This document shows positions 27,035-34,904 of a DNA stretch of 36,189 nt, in pieces. Below the pieces are notes generated by a model. The model had not been told where the DNA came from, did no database searches, and saw only the letters and a program-made list of their open reading frames with translations. The stretch covers positions 1 through 36,189 of the forward strand of contig NZ_UETD01000021.1 in assembly GCF_900116855.1 (NCBI RefSeq). Reading direction: 5' to 3'. How positions within the stretch are numbered: position 1 is the first letter of the stretch; every line of letters starts with the position of its first letter. The position numbers and the translations under genes are program-made. The DNA is from Ruminococcus flavefaciens (lineage in GTDB: Bacteria; Bacillota; Clostridia; Oscillospirales; Ruminococcaceae).

Positions 27035-28302
27035 TATTCGGTTATTTTTCTTGCTTCGATGTAGAATCTCTTGTCCTCGGCGTGACCCATGGAGAATGTC
27101 TTTCTGGGGAGAGCGCCGTCCTTGATAACAGTGGGGAAGAGCTGTGACTTGTCCATATCGGGGAGAATGAACGCGAGACCGCTGTGCTTCTCTGCGAGGG
27201 ACTTGACTGTATCGGCGCCGTGGATATAGTCTATCTTTCCGCCGTTTGCCTTGATGTAGCCGTCAAGGAAGTTCTGGAGTGAACCAACGGAGAGGTTAGA
27301 GGACTTCTTATTGATGTAGAGCTTCTTCTCGGTGCCGCAGCATGAGCAGATAACGTACTGGTCTGACTCCTTGGACTCTGAGAGCTCCAGAGCGGCAGTG
27401 AGCTCATTCATGAGCTTGTCACGGTCAACATCGTAAACAAGGCGGTGGATAGCCTCGAATTTGAGAGCGTCGCTGTGGAGGTTGACAATTTCAGCCAGAG
27501 CATAACGGGCAGGGTGGTTTGAGAAGTCCTTATCGGGATCAGCCTTTTTCAGCTGCTCGTAGAACTCCTTTGCCGTAGCGAGGGAGTGGTTTCCGTCGCC
27601 CATAGCATAGAGAAGAACGGGAGTATCGCTGAGACCGTACTTCTTGCAGAAGGCATCGGGGTCAGCCAGAGCGCAGAGCGCCTTGTCAACAGCTTCCTGA
27701 GCGGACTTGTCCATGAGCCAGCCTTTTATGCTGCCGCCGTTCTGCATGAGCTCGAAATCGTAGAGCTTGCTGTCATCGGAGACTGTATTTGCAAGGGGCT
27801 CGATAACGGTATTGTCTGGGTCGTCAATGAGTATCATGATGTGGGGGAGCTCAAGGGGAGCGCCCTGTCTTACCTTTATACGGGGAGGTATACGCTCGAT
27901 GACAGTAGCCTCGGTAGCTCTTACCTCGGAGGTGCTGCCCTTTGAGAAGTCGTACTTTTCAAGGTCAATAGCGCCCACGATACCCTGACGGAGGATACCG
28001 TTGCTCTGGACTCTCTCAACGTATACCATAGCGTCCTTGTACTCGGTGAATATGCCGTCAGCGAGGTACTTGTCCATAGCGGAGTGGATATTGTCGATGC
28101 GCTGAGCAACGCCGTCCTGCTCGAGGTAGAGCTCGGGGAGGATAAGGTTCAGCGTTGAGGGAGCGCTTCCGACGGTTGCACTTACCTCGTCCCAGTACTC
28201 AGGCTCGCTGGTGTACTGGTCGCAGGCGATAACGGACCACTTGTGCATATCGCAGTCCTTGGGGATAAGAATGTCAGCAGAATGAAAAGCAGTTGAGTTC
28301 AT
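27034..28302 (-). CDS. DUF1015-family protein
   Basis: At 422 residues the protein matches DUF1015 (SerC-neighbour family) through MHKWSVIACDQYTSEPEYW at the N-terminus, the charged middle region, and LYAMGDGNHSLATAKEFYE near residue 230. In several organisms members of this family sit beside D-3-phosphoglycerate or serine genes; no activity is proven. Neither serA nor serC is present here. It heads the co-directional run that includes DUF3781, CPBP, GNAT, SAP and tcdA. Upstream is the repeat element at 28369-28458, and no good promoter could be placed. Confidence 0.85.
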   Translation of the reverse strand: MNSTAFHSADILIPKDCDMHKWSVIACDQYTSEPEYWDEVSATVGSAPSTLNLILPELYLEQDGVAQRIDNIHSAMDKYLADGIFTEYKDAMVYVERVQSNGILRQGIVGAIDLEKYDFSKGSTSEVRATEATVIERIPPRIKVRQGAPLELPHIMILIDDPDNTVIEPLANTVSDDSKLYDFELMQNGGSIKGWLMDKSAQEAVDKALCALADPDAFCKKYGLSDTPVLLYAMGDGNHSLATAKEFYEQLKKADPDKDFSNHPARYALAEIVNLHSDALKFEAIHRLVYDVDRDKLMNELTAALELSESKESDQYVICSCCGTEKKLYINKKSSNLSVGSLQNFLDGYIKANGGKIDYIHGADTVKSLAEKHSGLAFILPDMDKSQLFPTVIKDGALPRKTFSMGHAEDKRFYIEARKITE

Positions 28303-28368
28303 GGTAAATACTCCTTTATAGTTATTGGTTTTTAGTGCTTAGTGCTTAGAATGGGTGTAAGCCCAAGA

Positions 28369-28458
28369 GTTCAGAGTTGAGAATTGAGAGTTGATGTGTT
28401 CGCTCACCTTATTTGAATAGGTCACTGTCAGGTGACACCGCAGCACTCAACTCTGAAC
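28369..28458. repeat. 90-bp miniature inverted-repeat element
   Basis: Perfect 13-bp inverted ends, GTTCAGAGTTGAG (28369-28381) and CTCAACTCTGAAC (28446-28458), flank a core with GTGTTCGCTC and GGTGACACCGCAG. A diverged relative lies at 18580-18670. The right end overlaps the last codons of maf. Confidence 0.85.
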
Positions 28459-29003
28459 TTTTTCATTTCATTAAAGAGCCTTCCCACGGGAAGTCCCACC
28501 ACGTTGAAAAAGTCCCCGTTGATGTGGGAGATAAGTGCGGAGCCCAGCCCTTGGATACCGTAGCCGCCTGCCTTGTCGTAGGGCTCGTCGGTGTCGGCGT
28601 AGGACTCTATCTCCGCAGCGGCAAGCTCACGGAAAGTAACATCGGTCACCTCCGAGAAGGAGCTGACCCTGCCGCCGCTGATAATGCAGCAGCCCGTGAC
28701 CACCTGATGGGTGCGTCCCGAAAGCTTGGATATATCGGAAATGCACTGTGCCCTGTCCTTGGGCTTGCCCAGTATCTCACCGCCGCAGATGACGGTGGTA
28801 TCGCAGCCGATAACGACGCAGTCGGGGAACTTCTCCGCCGCAGCCTTAGCCTTCAGCACCGCAAGGTACTCGGAAGCCTCCATGGGCGGTATATCCTCGG
28901 GGAGAGTCTCGTCGCAGTCCAACGAAACCGCCTCGAAGTCCTCGGTGATGTATCTCATAAGCTCACGCCGTCTCGGCGAAGCAGATGCAAGTATTATCTT
29001 CAT
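28428..29003 (-). CDS. maf: Maf-type nucleotide pyrophosphatase
   Basis: The 191-residue protein hydrolyses dTTP/UTP and modified nucleotides, limiting their use in nucleic acids. MKIILASASPRRRELM at the N-terminus, the GCDTTV block and GKPKDRAQC are typical of Maf/YhdE. The final 10 or so residues (FRVECCGVT) are encoded by the end of the 90-bp repeat at 28369-28458, so the natural C-terminus has apparently been replaced by repeat sequence. The start has GAGGAG before it. It is the first gene after the dockerin gene on this strand, 52 bp away. Confidence 0.93.
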   Translation of the reverse strand: MKIILASASPRRRELMRYITEDFEAVSLDCDETLPEDIPPMEASEYLAVLKAKAAAEKFPDCVVIGCDTTVICGGEILGKPKDRAQCISDISKLSGRTHQVVTGCCIISGGRVSSFSEVTDVTFRELAAAEIESYADTDEPYDKAGGYGIQGLGSALISHINGDFFNVVGLPVGRLFNEMKKFRVECCGVT

Positions 29004-29055
29004 GTTTTCTCCTCACTGGAATGAAAATTGCGGTTTTGTTTGTATGATAACAGCC

Positions 29056-30078
29056 TTAATGTATCAATTGTTTTATTTCGTCAGGGTAATCAGTTGCATA
29101 GAAATCAAATAATGTTTCTGGTGTCGTAGAACCATATTCGTCACCGTCTATGCTTCCAATATATCCCATTGTCATCACTAATGTTGCACGATTATCAATA
29201 GGGTCATCAAAGTATGAATCCAAAAGTTCATTAAACTCATCGACATTACCCGTTTCTCTTGCTTTTTCTCCTGTTTCCATCAGCCTGTTCATATATTCTG
29301 CTGTTGCATAGTCATCTGTATAGTCATGCCAGTTGACCATAACCTCTTCCAGCTCAGCAACATCGGGCAGCCTGTATAAGTATAAGATACCGTTTTTTAT
29401 CTCATAGTCGGTATATCCCTCGAAAACCTCTGCCAGCACACCGTCATCATATTCTTTATCCATGTTGAGCAGCAGGAGAGCTATTCTTGCTTCTGACGGA
29501 CCATACATCCAGTATTGTTCGCCGTTGCAGTCAGGCAGTCTTATCCGTGAACCTCTTTGTATTTCAAGGCTCATGGCTTCTGCAAAAGTATTGAACGCAT
29601 CGGCGCTTATGGTTATATCGTCAAATGACTGACCGTATTTAACAGGCGGCTCAGATTTTTTTACGGTAGTTGTGACACTTGTCGTAGTAGTAACGATAGT
29701 AGTTGTGGCAGAGCTTGTTGTCACAGTGGTCGTCACAGGGGGCTGTGCGAGAAAATCCTCCATGATAAGCGTACCGCCCGTGGAAAGATAGGCGTAGTAC
29801 GACAGTATCTGGGAAGCGTCCACGGAGTCGGTCTTACCGTCACGGGTTATGTCGGCAGCCCTGAACTGCACCTCGCTGAACGCAGGCTCGTTTCCGCCGG
29901 ATATAGCGGCATATTCCGCAAGAACAGCAGAGGCATCCACGGAGCTTACCTTACCGTCGCCGTCAACATCGCCGAGGAGGTACTTTGCGGACTCAGCCGA
30001 CGAATACTGCACAGGAGTGCAGACACAGCAGGAAACTGCCGATGATAGGATAAATGTCAAAAGCCGCCCCAGCTTCAT
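29056..30078 (-). CDS. Secreted protein with N-terminal dockerin and unknown C-terminal domain
   Basis: At 340 residues, a signal peptide (1 to about 31) is followed directly by a type-I-like dockerin. Its first repeat has D37-x-D39-x-D41 and D48; the second has D76-x-T78-x-D80, D84 and D87. A Thr/Val-rich linker (about 112-145) joins a ~195-residue domain that I do not recognise; it contains WMYGPSEARIALLLLN and WHDYTDD. Dockerins plug proteins into cohesins of a cellulosome-like scaffold, but are usually C-terminal, so the N-terminal position is unusual. The start is fixed by GGAGGT 6 nt before ATG; a longer frame to 30174 is not needed. Confidence 0.85.
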   Translation of the reverse strand: MKLGRLLTFILSSAVSCCVCTPVQYSSAESAKYLLGDVDGDGKVSSVDASAVLAEYAAISGGNEPAFSEVQFRAADITRDGKTDSVDASQILSYYAYLSTGGTLIMEDFLAQPPVTTTVTTSSATTTIVTTTTSVTTTVKKSEPPVKYGQSFDDITISADAFNTFAEAMSLEIQRGSRIRLPDCNGEQYWMYGPSEARIALLLLNMDKEYDDGVLAEVFEGYTDYEIKNGILYLYRLPDVAELEEVMVNWHDYTDDYATAEYMNRLMETGEKARETGNVDEFNELLDSYFDDPIDNRATLVMTMGYIGSIDGDEYGSTTPETLFDFYATDYPDEIKQLIH

Positions 30079-30127
30079 AAAAAGACCTCCCATGACCGTA
30101 CTCTGACGGAAAAAATTGTCAATAATA

Positions 30128-30156
30128 ATTCTATCACATAGGCTATGGTATGTCAA
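30128..30156 (-). promoter_or_regulatory. Promoter for the dockerin gene
   Basis: On the minus strand, TTGACA (30156-30151), 17 bp and TAGAAT (30133-30128). Confidence 0.75.
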
Positions 30157-30170
30157 GGAAAAAGCTCTTT

Positions 30171-30226
30171 GCATTGTAAAAATTGTATCAGTATTGCGAA
30201 AAAGTATTGAAAAATTTTTACAATGC
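30171..30226. promoter_or_regulatory. 14-bp inverted repeat between divergent promoters
   Basis: GCATTGTAAAAATT (30171-30184) and AATTTTTACAATGC (30213-30226) are perfect inverted copies 28 bp apart. They lie between the -35 boxes of the dockerin and MATE genes and upstream of both transcripts, so they are not a terminator. A shared regulator site is the simplest reading. Confidence 0.6.
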
Positions 30227-30243
30227 CGTTTTTTGTGCCGCTA

Positions 30244-30272
30244 TTGTTTTTTTGCGGAAAATGATGTATAAT
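30244..30272 (+). promoter_or_regulatory. Promoter for the MATE transporter
   Basis: TTGTTT (30244-30249), 17 bp and TATAAT (30267-30272), about 35 bp before the ATG. Confidence 0.75.
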
Positions 30273-30314
30273 TAAAAGGTATTTGTAAAAAAGAAAAAGA
30301 AGGTTAGGGATAAT

Positions 30315-31814
30315 ATGAATAATAATGAATATGGCGGATCTCGCGGCAATAACGGTCCACCAAACGGGGCAGGCGGACCACCTATGGGAACGGGCGGACC
30401 GCCACCGGGGGCAGGCGGACCTCCCGCAGGAGTCGGAGGTCCTCCGCAGGGCGGAAATCCATTGGGCTCGGCGCCTATCCGGGCACTGATGATGAAATTC
30501 GCCATACCGAGCATCATAGGAATGCTGGTAAGCGCACTTTACAACATGGTGGATCAGCTGTTTATCGGAAAAGCAGTTGGTACACTGGGAAATACGGCGA
30601 CTTCCATAGCCTTCCCTTTCACCACGGGCTGTATGGCGCTGGCGCTCCTGCTGGGAATAGGCGGAGCCTCATGCTTCAACCTCACCATGGGAATGGGGGA
30701 CAAGAAACGCGCTCCGTATTTCGCAGGAAACGCACTTTCGCTGCTTGTGGTCAGCGGAGTAATACTGTCGGCTGTAACGTTGGCGTTCCTGACGCCTTTG
30801 CTCAAACGTTTCGGAGCCACAGACGCGGTAATGCCCTATGCAAAGGAATATGTAAAGTACACGGCATTCGGCTTCCCGTTCCTGATACTCACAACGGGCG
30901 GCGGACACATAATCCGAGCGGACGGCAGTCCCAAGATCACCATGCTCTGCAACATTACGGGAGCGGTGGTCAACACCATACTTGACGCAGTGTTCGTTCT
31001 CGGACTTGACTGGGGAATGAAGGGAGCGGCTATCGCCACCGTCATCGGACAGTTCATATCCGCGGTCATAGTAGTGGTATACTGCTTCAACTTCAAGACA
31101 GTTTACCTGTTCGGCAGACATCTTCTGCCCAAGTCGGGAATAGTCAGCAGGATATGCTCTATCGGAATGGCATCCTGCTTCAATCAGCTTGCTATCGCGA
31201 TAGTGCAGATAGTTCTCAACAACTCGCTGAAGCATTACGGAGCTCTTTCCGAGTATGGCGCAGATGACCCCATAGCGGTTGCGGGAATTGTCATGAAGGT
31301 AAACATGATAGTATTCTCCATAGTCATCGGACTTGCACAGGGAACGCAGCCCATCGAGAGCTTCAACTACGGCGCCCAGAAGTACGACCGAGTAAGGAGC
31401 GCATTCTGGATGGCAGTTAAGGCAGGCGCAGCGATATCGCTGGTAGCCTTTGTAATGTTCCAGCTGTTCCCGAAGCAGATACTTGCGGTATTCGCCAATA
31501 GTGAGGCGAGCGAGGGCTATTACAAGTTCGGAGCCAAGTTCTTCCGCATATCCTTCTTCTTCACATGGATAAACTGTCTCCAGCCCATAACGTCCACGTT
31601 CTTCACCTCCATAGGAAAGTCCATAAAGGGCGTATTCCTGTCGCTTACGAGACAGATACTGTTCTTTGTACCGCTTCTGCTGGTGCTCCCTCTGATATTC
31701 GAGATGAACGGAATACTTTACGCAGCGCCTGTTGCCGACCTGCTTTCGGCAGTAGTAGCGATACTGATGGCGATGCGCGAATTCAGAGCCATGAAGGATC
31801 TGGAATGGTACTGA
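30315..31814 (+). CDS. MATE-family efflux transporter with GGPP-heptad N-terminal extension
   Basis: The 499-residue protein has about 12 membrane helices and the MATE features MVDQLFIGKAVGTLG near the start of helix 1-2 and GLAQGTQPIESFNYGA in the second half. It would export drugs or metabolites in exchange for Na+ or H+. Before helix 1 lies a cytosolic extension in which residues 13-47 form five heptads with GPP/GGPP in each. Similar extensions are not part of the canonical family. The ATG is preceded by AAGGTTAGGG. A terminator follows at 31844-31879. Confidence 0.9.
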   Translation: MNNNEYGGSRGNNGPPNGAGGPPMGTGGPPPGAGGPPAGVGGPPQGGNPLGSAPIRALMMKFAIPSIIGMLVSALYNMVDQLFIGKAVGTLGNTATSIAFPFTTGCMALALLLGIGGASCFNLTMGMGDKKRAPYFAGNALSLLVVSGVILSAVTLAFLTPLLKRFGATDAVMPYAKEYVKYTAFGFPFLILTTGGGHIIRADGSPKITMLCNITGAVVNTILDAVFVLGLDWGMKGAAIATVIGQFISAVIVVVYCFNFKTVYLFGRHLLPKSGIVSRICSIGMASCFNQLAIAIVQIVLNNSLKHYGALSEYGADDPIAVAGIVMKVNMIVFSIVIGLAQGTQPIESFNYGAQKYDRVRSAFWMAVKAGAAISLVAFVMFQLFPKQILAVFANSEASEGYYKFGAKFFRISFFFTWINCLQPITSTFFTSIGKSIKGVFLSLTRQILFFVPLLLVLPLIFEMNGILYAAPVADLLSAVVAILMAMREFRAMKDLEWY

Positions 31815-31843
31815 TGGTCGGGGTGTAAAGTTAAAATAAAAAT

Positions 31844-31879
31844 AAAAATCCCGCGGTATTGATTTACTGTGGGATTTTT
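31844..31879 (+). terminator. Terminator after MATE gene
   Basis: AAAAATCCCGC (31844-31854) pairs with GTGGGATTTTT (31869-31879) with one wobble and a T-run; the following -10 of the tRNA starts right after it. Confidence 0.85.
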
Positions 31880-31887
31880 GTTATAAT
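31859..31887 (+). promoter_or_regulatory. Promoter for tRNA-Gln
   Basis: TTGATT (31859-31864), 17 bp and TATAAT (31882-31887). It is overlapped by the MATE terminator, so transcription of the tRNA begins as the upstream transcript ends. Confidence 0.7.
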
Positions 31888-31901
31888 ATTTAGGTGAGTG
31901 C

Positions 31902-31973
31902 TGGGGCATAGCCAAGCGGTAAGGCAACAGACTTTGACTCTGTCACCCGTGGGTTCAAATCCCGCTGCCCCAA
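31902..31973 (+). tRNA. tRNA-Gln (anticodon TTG)
   Basis: A cloverleaf fits: acceptor TGGGGCA (31902-31908) with TGCCCCA (31966-31972), a TAGCCAAGCGGTAAGGC D-arm, anticodon stem ACAGA/TCTGT around loop CTTTGAC, giving anticodon TTG (reads CAA/CAG), and GGTTCAAATC T-arm. CCA is not encoded. A discriminator A follows. Hairpin terminators lie at 31981-32006 and 32022-32047. Confidence 0.95.
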
Positions 31974-31980
31974 TACCAAG

Positions 31981-32047
31981 CGCCTCTCGGTTCAGGCTGA
32001 GGGGCGTAATACTTATATATGAAGCCTTTGTCTGATGACAAAGGCTT
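31981..32047. terminator. Two hairpins between tRNA-Gln and pseudouridine synthase gene
   Basis: CGCCTCTC/GAGGGGCG (31981-31988 and 31999-32006) follows the tRNA. A stronger 11-bp stem AAGCCTTTGTC/GACAAAGGCTT (32022-32032 and 32037-32047) sits at the stop of the convergent gene and works for both strands. Confidence 0.75.
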
Positions 32048-32652
32048 TATTTATCTGAGTGATCTTTCAGGAGACATACCTCCTCATCGGTAAGGGGACG
32101 GAACTGTCCCTGTTCAAGACGTGGATCGAGCTTCAGCCTTCCTATGCTTTCGCGGCGCAGGTAAAAGATACGGCAGTCGACCGCCTCCAGCATCCTTTTT
32201 ACCTCATGCTTTTTGCCCTCTGAGATAGTGAGCTCGGCGGCGAATGCAGGACCGTCGGGATTTTTCATATAGCGCATACGGCGCTTCTCGGGCATAAATT
32301 CTTCCAGCTCACCTATGCGGAAACGCTTTATCAGTCGGAACTTCGCCCTGTCCGTGGTGAATCCGACAAGAGGGACTCCGTTTTCCAGCAGTGCTGTCTT
32401 TTCGTCGTCCATTGAGCCGATAGCGTAGAAGAAATAGGTCTTGGAGATATGCTCGCTCGGCTGCATGATACTTATATCGAGCATACCGTCGTCGGTGAGT
32501 ATGAGCAGACCGCAGGTGTCCTTGTCCAGCCTTCCGACGGGGTGCAGCTTCTCAGCGAGTTCGGAAGGGAAGTAGTCCATGACAGTTCTGTGTACAGCGT
32601 CTGAACGGGCGGTAACGCAGCCCATGGGCTTGTTGAACATATAGTAAAGCAT
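32047..32652 (-). CDS. RsuA/RluE-type pseudouridine synthase lacking the S4 domain
   Basis: The 201-residue protein begins directly with the catalytic domain: FNKPMG, then HPVGRLDKDTCGLLILTDDG with the catalytic Asp in RLDKDT, and KKHEVKRML plus LRRESIGRLKL near the end. It lacks the ~60-residue N-terminal S4 domain of RsuA, so it may use another way to bind rRNA. The target (16S U516 or a 23S site) is not clear. Start at 32652 with GGAGGTGAGACT; frame to 32694 has no ribosome site. Promoter at 32685-32713. Confidence 0.88.
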   Translation of the reverse strand: MLYYMFNKPMGCVTARSDAVHRTVMDYFPSELAEKLHPVGRLDKDTCGLLILTDDGMLDISIMQPSEHISKTYFFYAIGSMDDEKTALLENGVPLVGFTTDRAKFRLIKRFRIGELEEFMPEKRRMRYMKNPDGPAFAAELTISEGKKHEVKRMLEAVDCRIFYLRRESIGRLKLDPRLEQGQFRPLTDEEVCLLKDHSDK

Positions 32653-32684
32653 AGTCTCACCTCCGAAAAGATAGCAGCAATAAT

Positions 32685-32713
32685 AGTATACCACAAGGCG
32701 GGAAACTAATCAA
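32685..32713 (-). promoter_or_regulatory. Promoter for the pseudouridine synthase
   Basis: On the minus strand, TTGATT (32713-32708), 17 bp and TATACT (32690-32685). Confidence 0.7.
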
Positions 32714-33017
32714 GACAGCGGATATGCATAGTGAAATTCAGAAAATGGATACTTTTGTACATAATATAAAAATTATATTACACATTACGAAAATGTAATA
32801 GTGAAGTTGGATATTACAAAATGTAATTGATGATAGCTTATCAGCATGATAGGTAATAGTGAAAATAGTAAAATGCCATATGTTTTTTATATAATTTGAT
32901 ATGGCGTAAAATAAGCGTATATCGGCGTTTGGTGAACATTTTGTTAAGCGGCCTGTGGTATTTTGCATATATTTACTGCTCGTATATTATGCAAAATTCC
33001 AAAAATTGGAAATTGTA
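32714..33017. promoter_or_regulatory. AT-rich control region with paired operator-like palindromes
   Basis: The gap 32653-33111 has no gene. Within it, ATTACGAAAATGTAAT (32784-32799) and ATTACAAAATGTAAT (32813-32827) are two near-identical palindromes about 28 bp centre to centre. Three copies of ATAGTGAA and a TATCA/TGATA palindrome lie around them. They lie upstream of the sugar-binding gene promoter at 33018-33046 and may bind its regulator. Confidence 0.55.
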
Positions 33018-33046
33018 TTGACATGACGAATGTTAGGGTGTAAAAT
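33018..33046 (+). promoter_or_regulatory. Promoter for the sugar-binding lipoprotein
   Basis: TTGACA (33018-33023), 17 bp and TAAAAT (33041-33046), with a leader of about 60 nt and AGGGGGT ribosome site. Confidence 0.75.
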
Positions 33047-33111
33047 AATATTATAAACATAATTAACATCATTTCCCACAGGGAGCTTACAATATCAGGG
33101 GGTAGATTTTA

Positions 33112-34233
33112 ATGAAGAAGTTTTTTGCGGCAGCAATGGCAGCTGTCATGATGGGAAGCCTCGTATCCTGCGGCAAGGATCAGGCTGACAAGGGAGAAGC
33201 AGGAAAGAAAAAGATAGGACTTGCAATGCCTGCGGAGGAACTCGAGCGCTGGAACAGCGACGGTGCATACCTCAAGCAGCAGTTTGAGGAAGCAGGCTAT
33301 GAAGTGGTGCTGAAGTATTCACAGAACGATGCTTCAAAGCAGAACAACGATGTTCTCGGCATGATCTCTGAGGACGTTGACCTTCTCCTTATAGCAGCAG
33401 TTGACGGCGATCAGATGTCCAAGACACTTGAAGAAGCAAAGGCAAAGAATATCCCGATCGTAGCCTATGACCGTCTTATCATGAATACAGACGCTATCAC
33501 ATATTACATATCGTTCGACAATTACAAGGTCGGCAAGATGCAGGCAGATTTCGTGCGTGATGAGCTCCAGCTTGATTCCACAAGCGGACCTTACAATATC
33601 GAATTTGTAGCAGGCGACAAGGGCGACAATAACGCACGTTACTTCTTCAACGGCGCTTATGAGACACTTGAGCCCTATATCGAATCAGGAAAGCTTGTGG
33701 TACCTTCGGGCAAGACCTCATTTGAGCGCGTTGCCACTGACGGCTGGAAAACTGACAATGCCGAGAAGGACATGAAGGGAACTCTCTCAGTAAACTACAA
33801 GGACAAGAACCTTGATGTGGTACTTTGTGCAAATGATTCAACAGCTCTCGGTGTAACCAAGGCTTTGGAGTCAAGCTACAAGGGCAGCGGTCAGCCTGTT
33901 ATCACAGGTCAGGACGGAGACATTGAGAATCTCCGCAATATCGTTGACGGAAAGCAGTCCATGACTGTATACAAGAACGTAAGCGATGAGGCGGGAGTTG
34001 CCTTGGAGGTCTGCAAGAAGCTCCTCGACGGTGAGATACCTGCGGCAAATCTTACAGAGTCACTTGATTGCGAGTGCGTATTTGATTCCGAGTCATATAA
34101 CAACGGTGTAAAGTATGTACAGTCCTATCTGCTTGTACCGTATGTTATCACAAAGGATAACCTCCAGCTTCTTGTTAACACAGGACTTTACAGATGGGAT
34201 TCATCTAACAAGTACCTTGAGCTTAACAAGTAA
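33112..34233 (+). CDS. Sugar ABC transporter substrate-binding lipoprotein (XylF/ChvE-like)
   Basis: The 373-residue protein has a lipobox (LVSC, Cys at about 20) for anchoring in the outer leaflet. It has the periplasmic-binding fold of the pentose/multi-monosaccharide group: KIGLAMPAEELERWNSDGAYL at the start, IPIVAYDRLI, VAGDKGDNNARYFFNGA, and ANDSTALGVTKALE. Relatives deliver xylose, arabinose or galactose to an ABC importer, but no permease or ATPase gene is present near it. It is a monocistronic unit with its own promoter and terminator. The partner must be elsewhere, or the protein works as a sensor. Confidence 0.9.
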   Translation: MKKFFAAAMAAVMMGSLVSCGKDQADKGEAGKKKIGLAMPAEELERWNSDGAYLKQQFEEAGYEVVLKYSQNDASKQNNDVLGMISEDVDLLLIAAVDGDQMSKTLEEAKAKNIPIVAYDRLIMNTDAITYYISFDNYKVGKMQADFVRDELQLDSTSGPYNIEFVAGDKGDNNARYFFNGAYETLEPYIESGKLVVPSGKTSFERVATDGWKTDNAEKDMKGTLSVNYKDKNLDVVLCANDSTALGVTKALESSYKGSGQPVITGQDGDIENLRNIVDGKQSMTVYKNVSDEAGVALEVCKKLLDGEIPAANLTESLDCECVFDSESYNNGVKYVQSYLLVPYVITKDNLQLLVNTGLYRWDSSNKYLELNK

Positions 34234-34250
34234 AGCCATAAAAATGCCAG

Positions 34251-34290
34251 AAAAATTACCGGGTCTGTAATAATGGGCTCGGTAATTTTT
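34251..34290 (+). terminator. Terminator after the sugar-binding gene
   Basis: AAAAATTACCG (34251-34261) pairs with CGGTAATTTTT (34280-34290), ending in a T-run. Confidence 0.9.
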
Positions 34291-34321
34291 TATGCAATGG
34301 CGGAGCTGTAATGCGTTATGC

Positions 34322-34350
34322 TTGACACTGTACACGGCATATGATATAAT
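34322..34350 (+). promoter_or_regulatory. Promoter for the dCMP deaminase gene
   Basis: TTGACA (34322-34327), 17 bp, TATAAT (34345-34350): full consensus. Confidence 0.9.
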
Positions 34351-34386
34351 TCTATTAAATCAGAACGTATAACGAGGTGAAAATGC

Positions 34387-34869
34387 GTGAAAAGAAAAGA
34401 CTACATAAGCTGGGACGAGTATTTCATGGGAATAGCAATGCTGTCCGCACAGCGCAGCAAGGATAATTCTACTCAGGTGGGAGCCTGCATAGTCAACGAC
34501 AAGCATAAGATAGTTTCGGTAGGGTATAACGGAATGCCTACGGGCTGTGACGATGACGATATGCCGTGGGAGCGTGACGGCGAGTCGGCTCTTGATACCA
34601 AATACCCTTTCGTATGCCATGCTGAACTGAACGCCATACTCAACAGCAGTTTCGGCAGTCTCAGCGGCTGCACATTATATGTTACGCTTTTTCCCTGCAA
34701 TGAATGTGCAAAGGCAATAATCCAGTCGGGAATAAAGCGTGTTGTCTACAAGTGCAACAAGTATGCGGAGACCGACAGCGTAAAGGCATCATGCATATTA
34801 TTTGATAAATGCGGAGTGACCGTTGAGGAGTACACCCCCAGCGGCAAGGATATCGTGCTTTCAATGTGA
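34387..34869 (+). CDS. dCMP deaminase (ComEB-type)
   Basis: The 160-residue enzyme converts dCMP to dUMP, the precursor for thymidylate synthesis. It has H78-A-E80 (VCHAELNA) and PCNEC (C104, C107), plus SKDNSTQVGACIV and GYNGMPTGCDDDDMPW, the latter typical of dCMP deaminases. The start is GTG, with GAGGTG 7 nt before; the nearby ATG at 34383 is out of frame. It may share its transcript with the radical SAM gene 134 bp downstream, since I see no clear promoter between them. Confidence 0.92.
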   Translation: MKRKDYISWDEYFMGIAMLSAQRSKDNSTQVGACIVNDKHKIVSVGYNGMPTGCDDDDMPWERDGESALDTKYPFVCHAELNAILNSSFGSLSGCTLYVTLFPCNECAKAIIQSGIKRVVYKCNKYAETDSVKASCILFDKCGVTVEEYTPSGKDIVLSM

Positions 34870-34904
34870 GGGACGCAGAAATGATGATGAAACGAATTAA
34901 CTGC

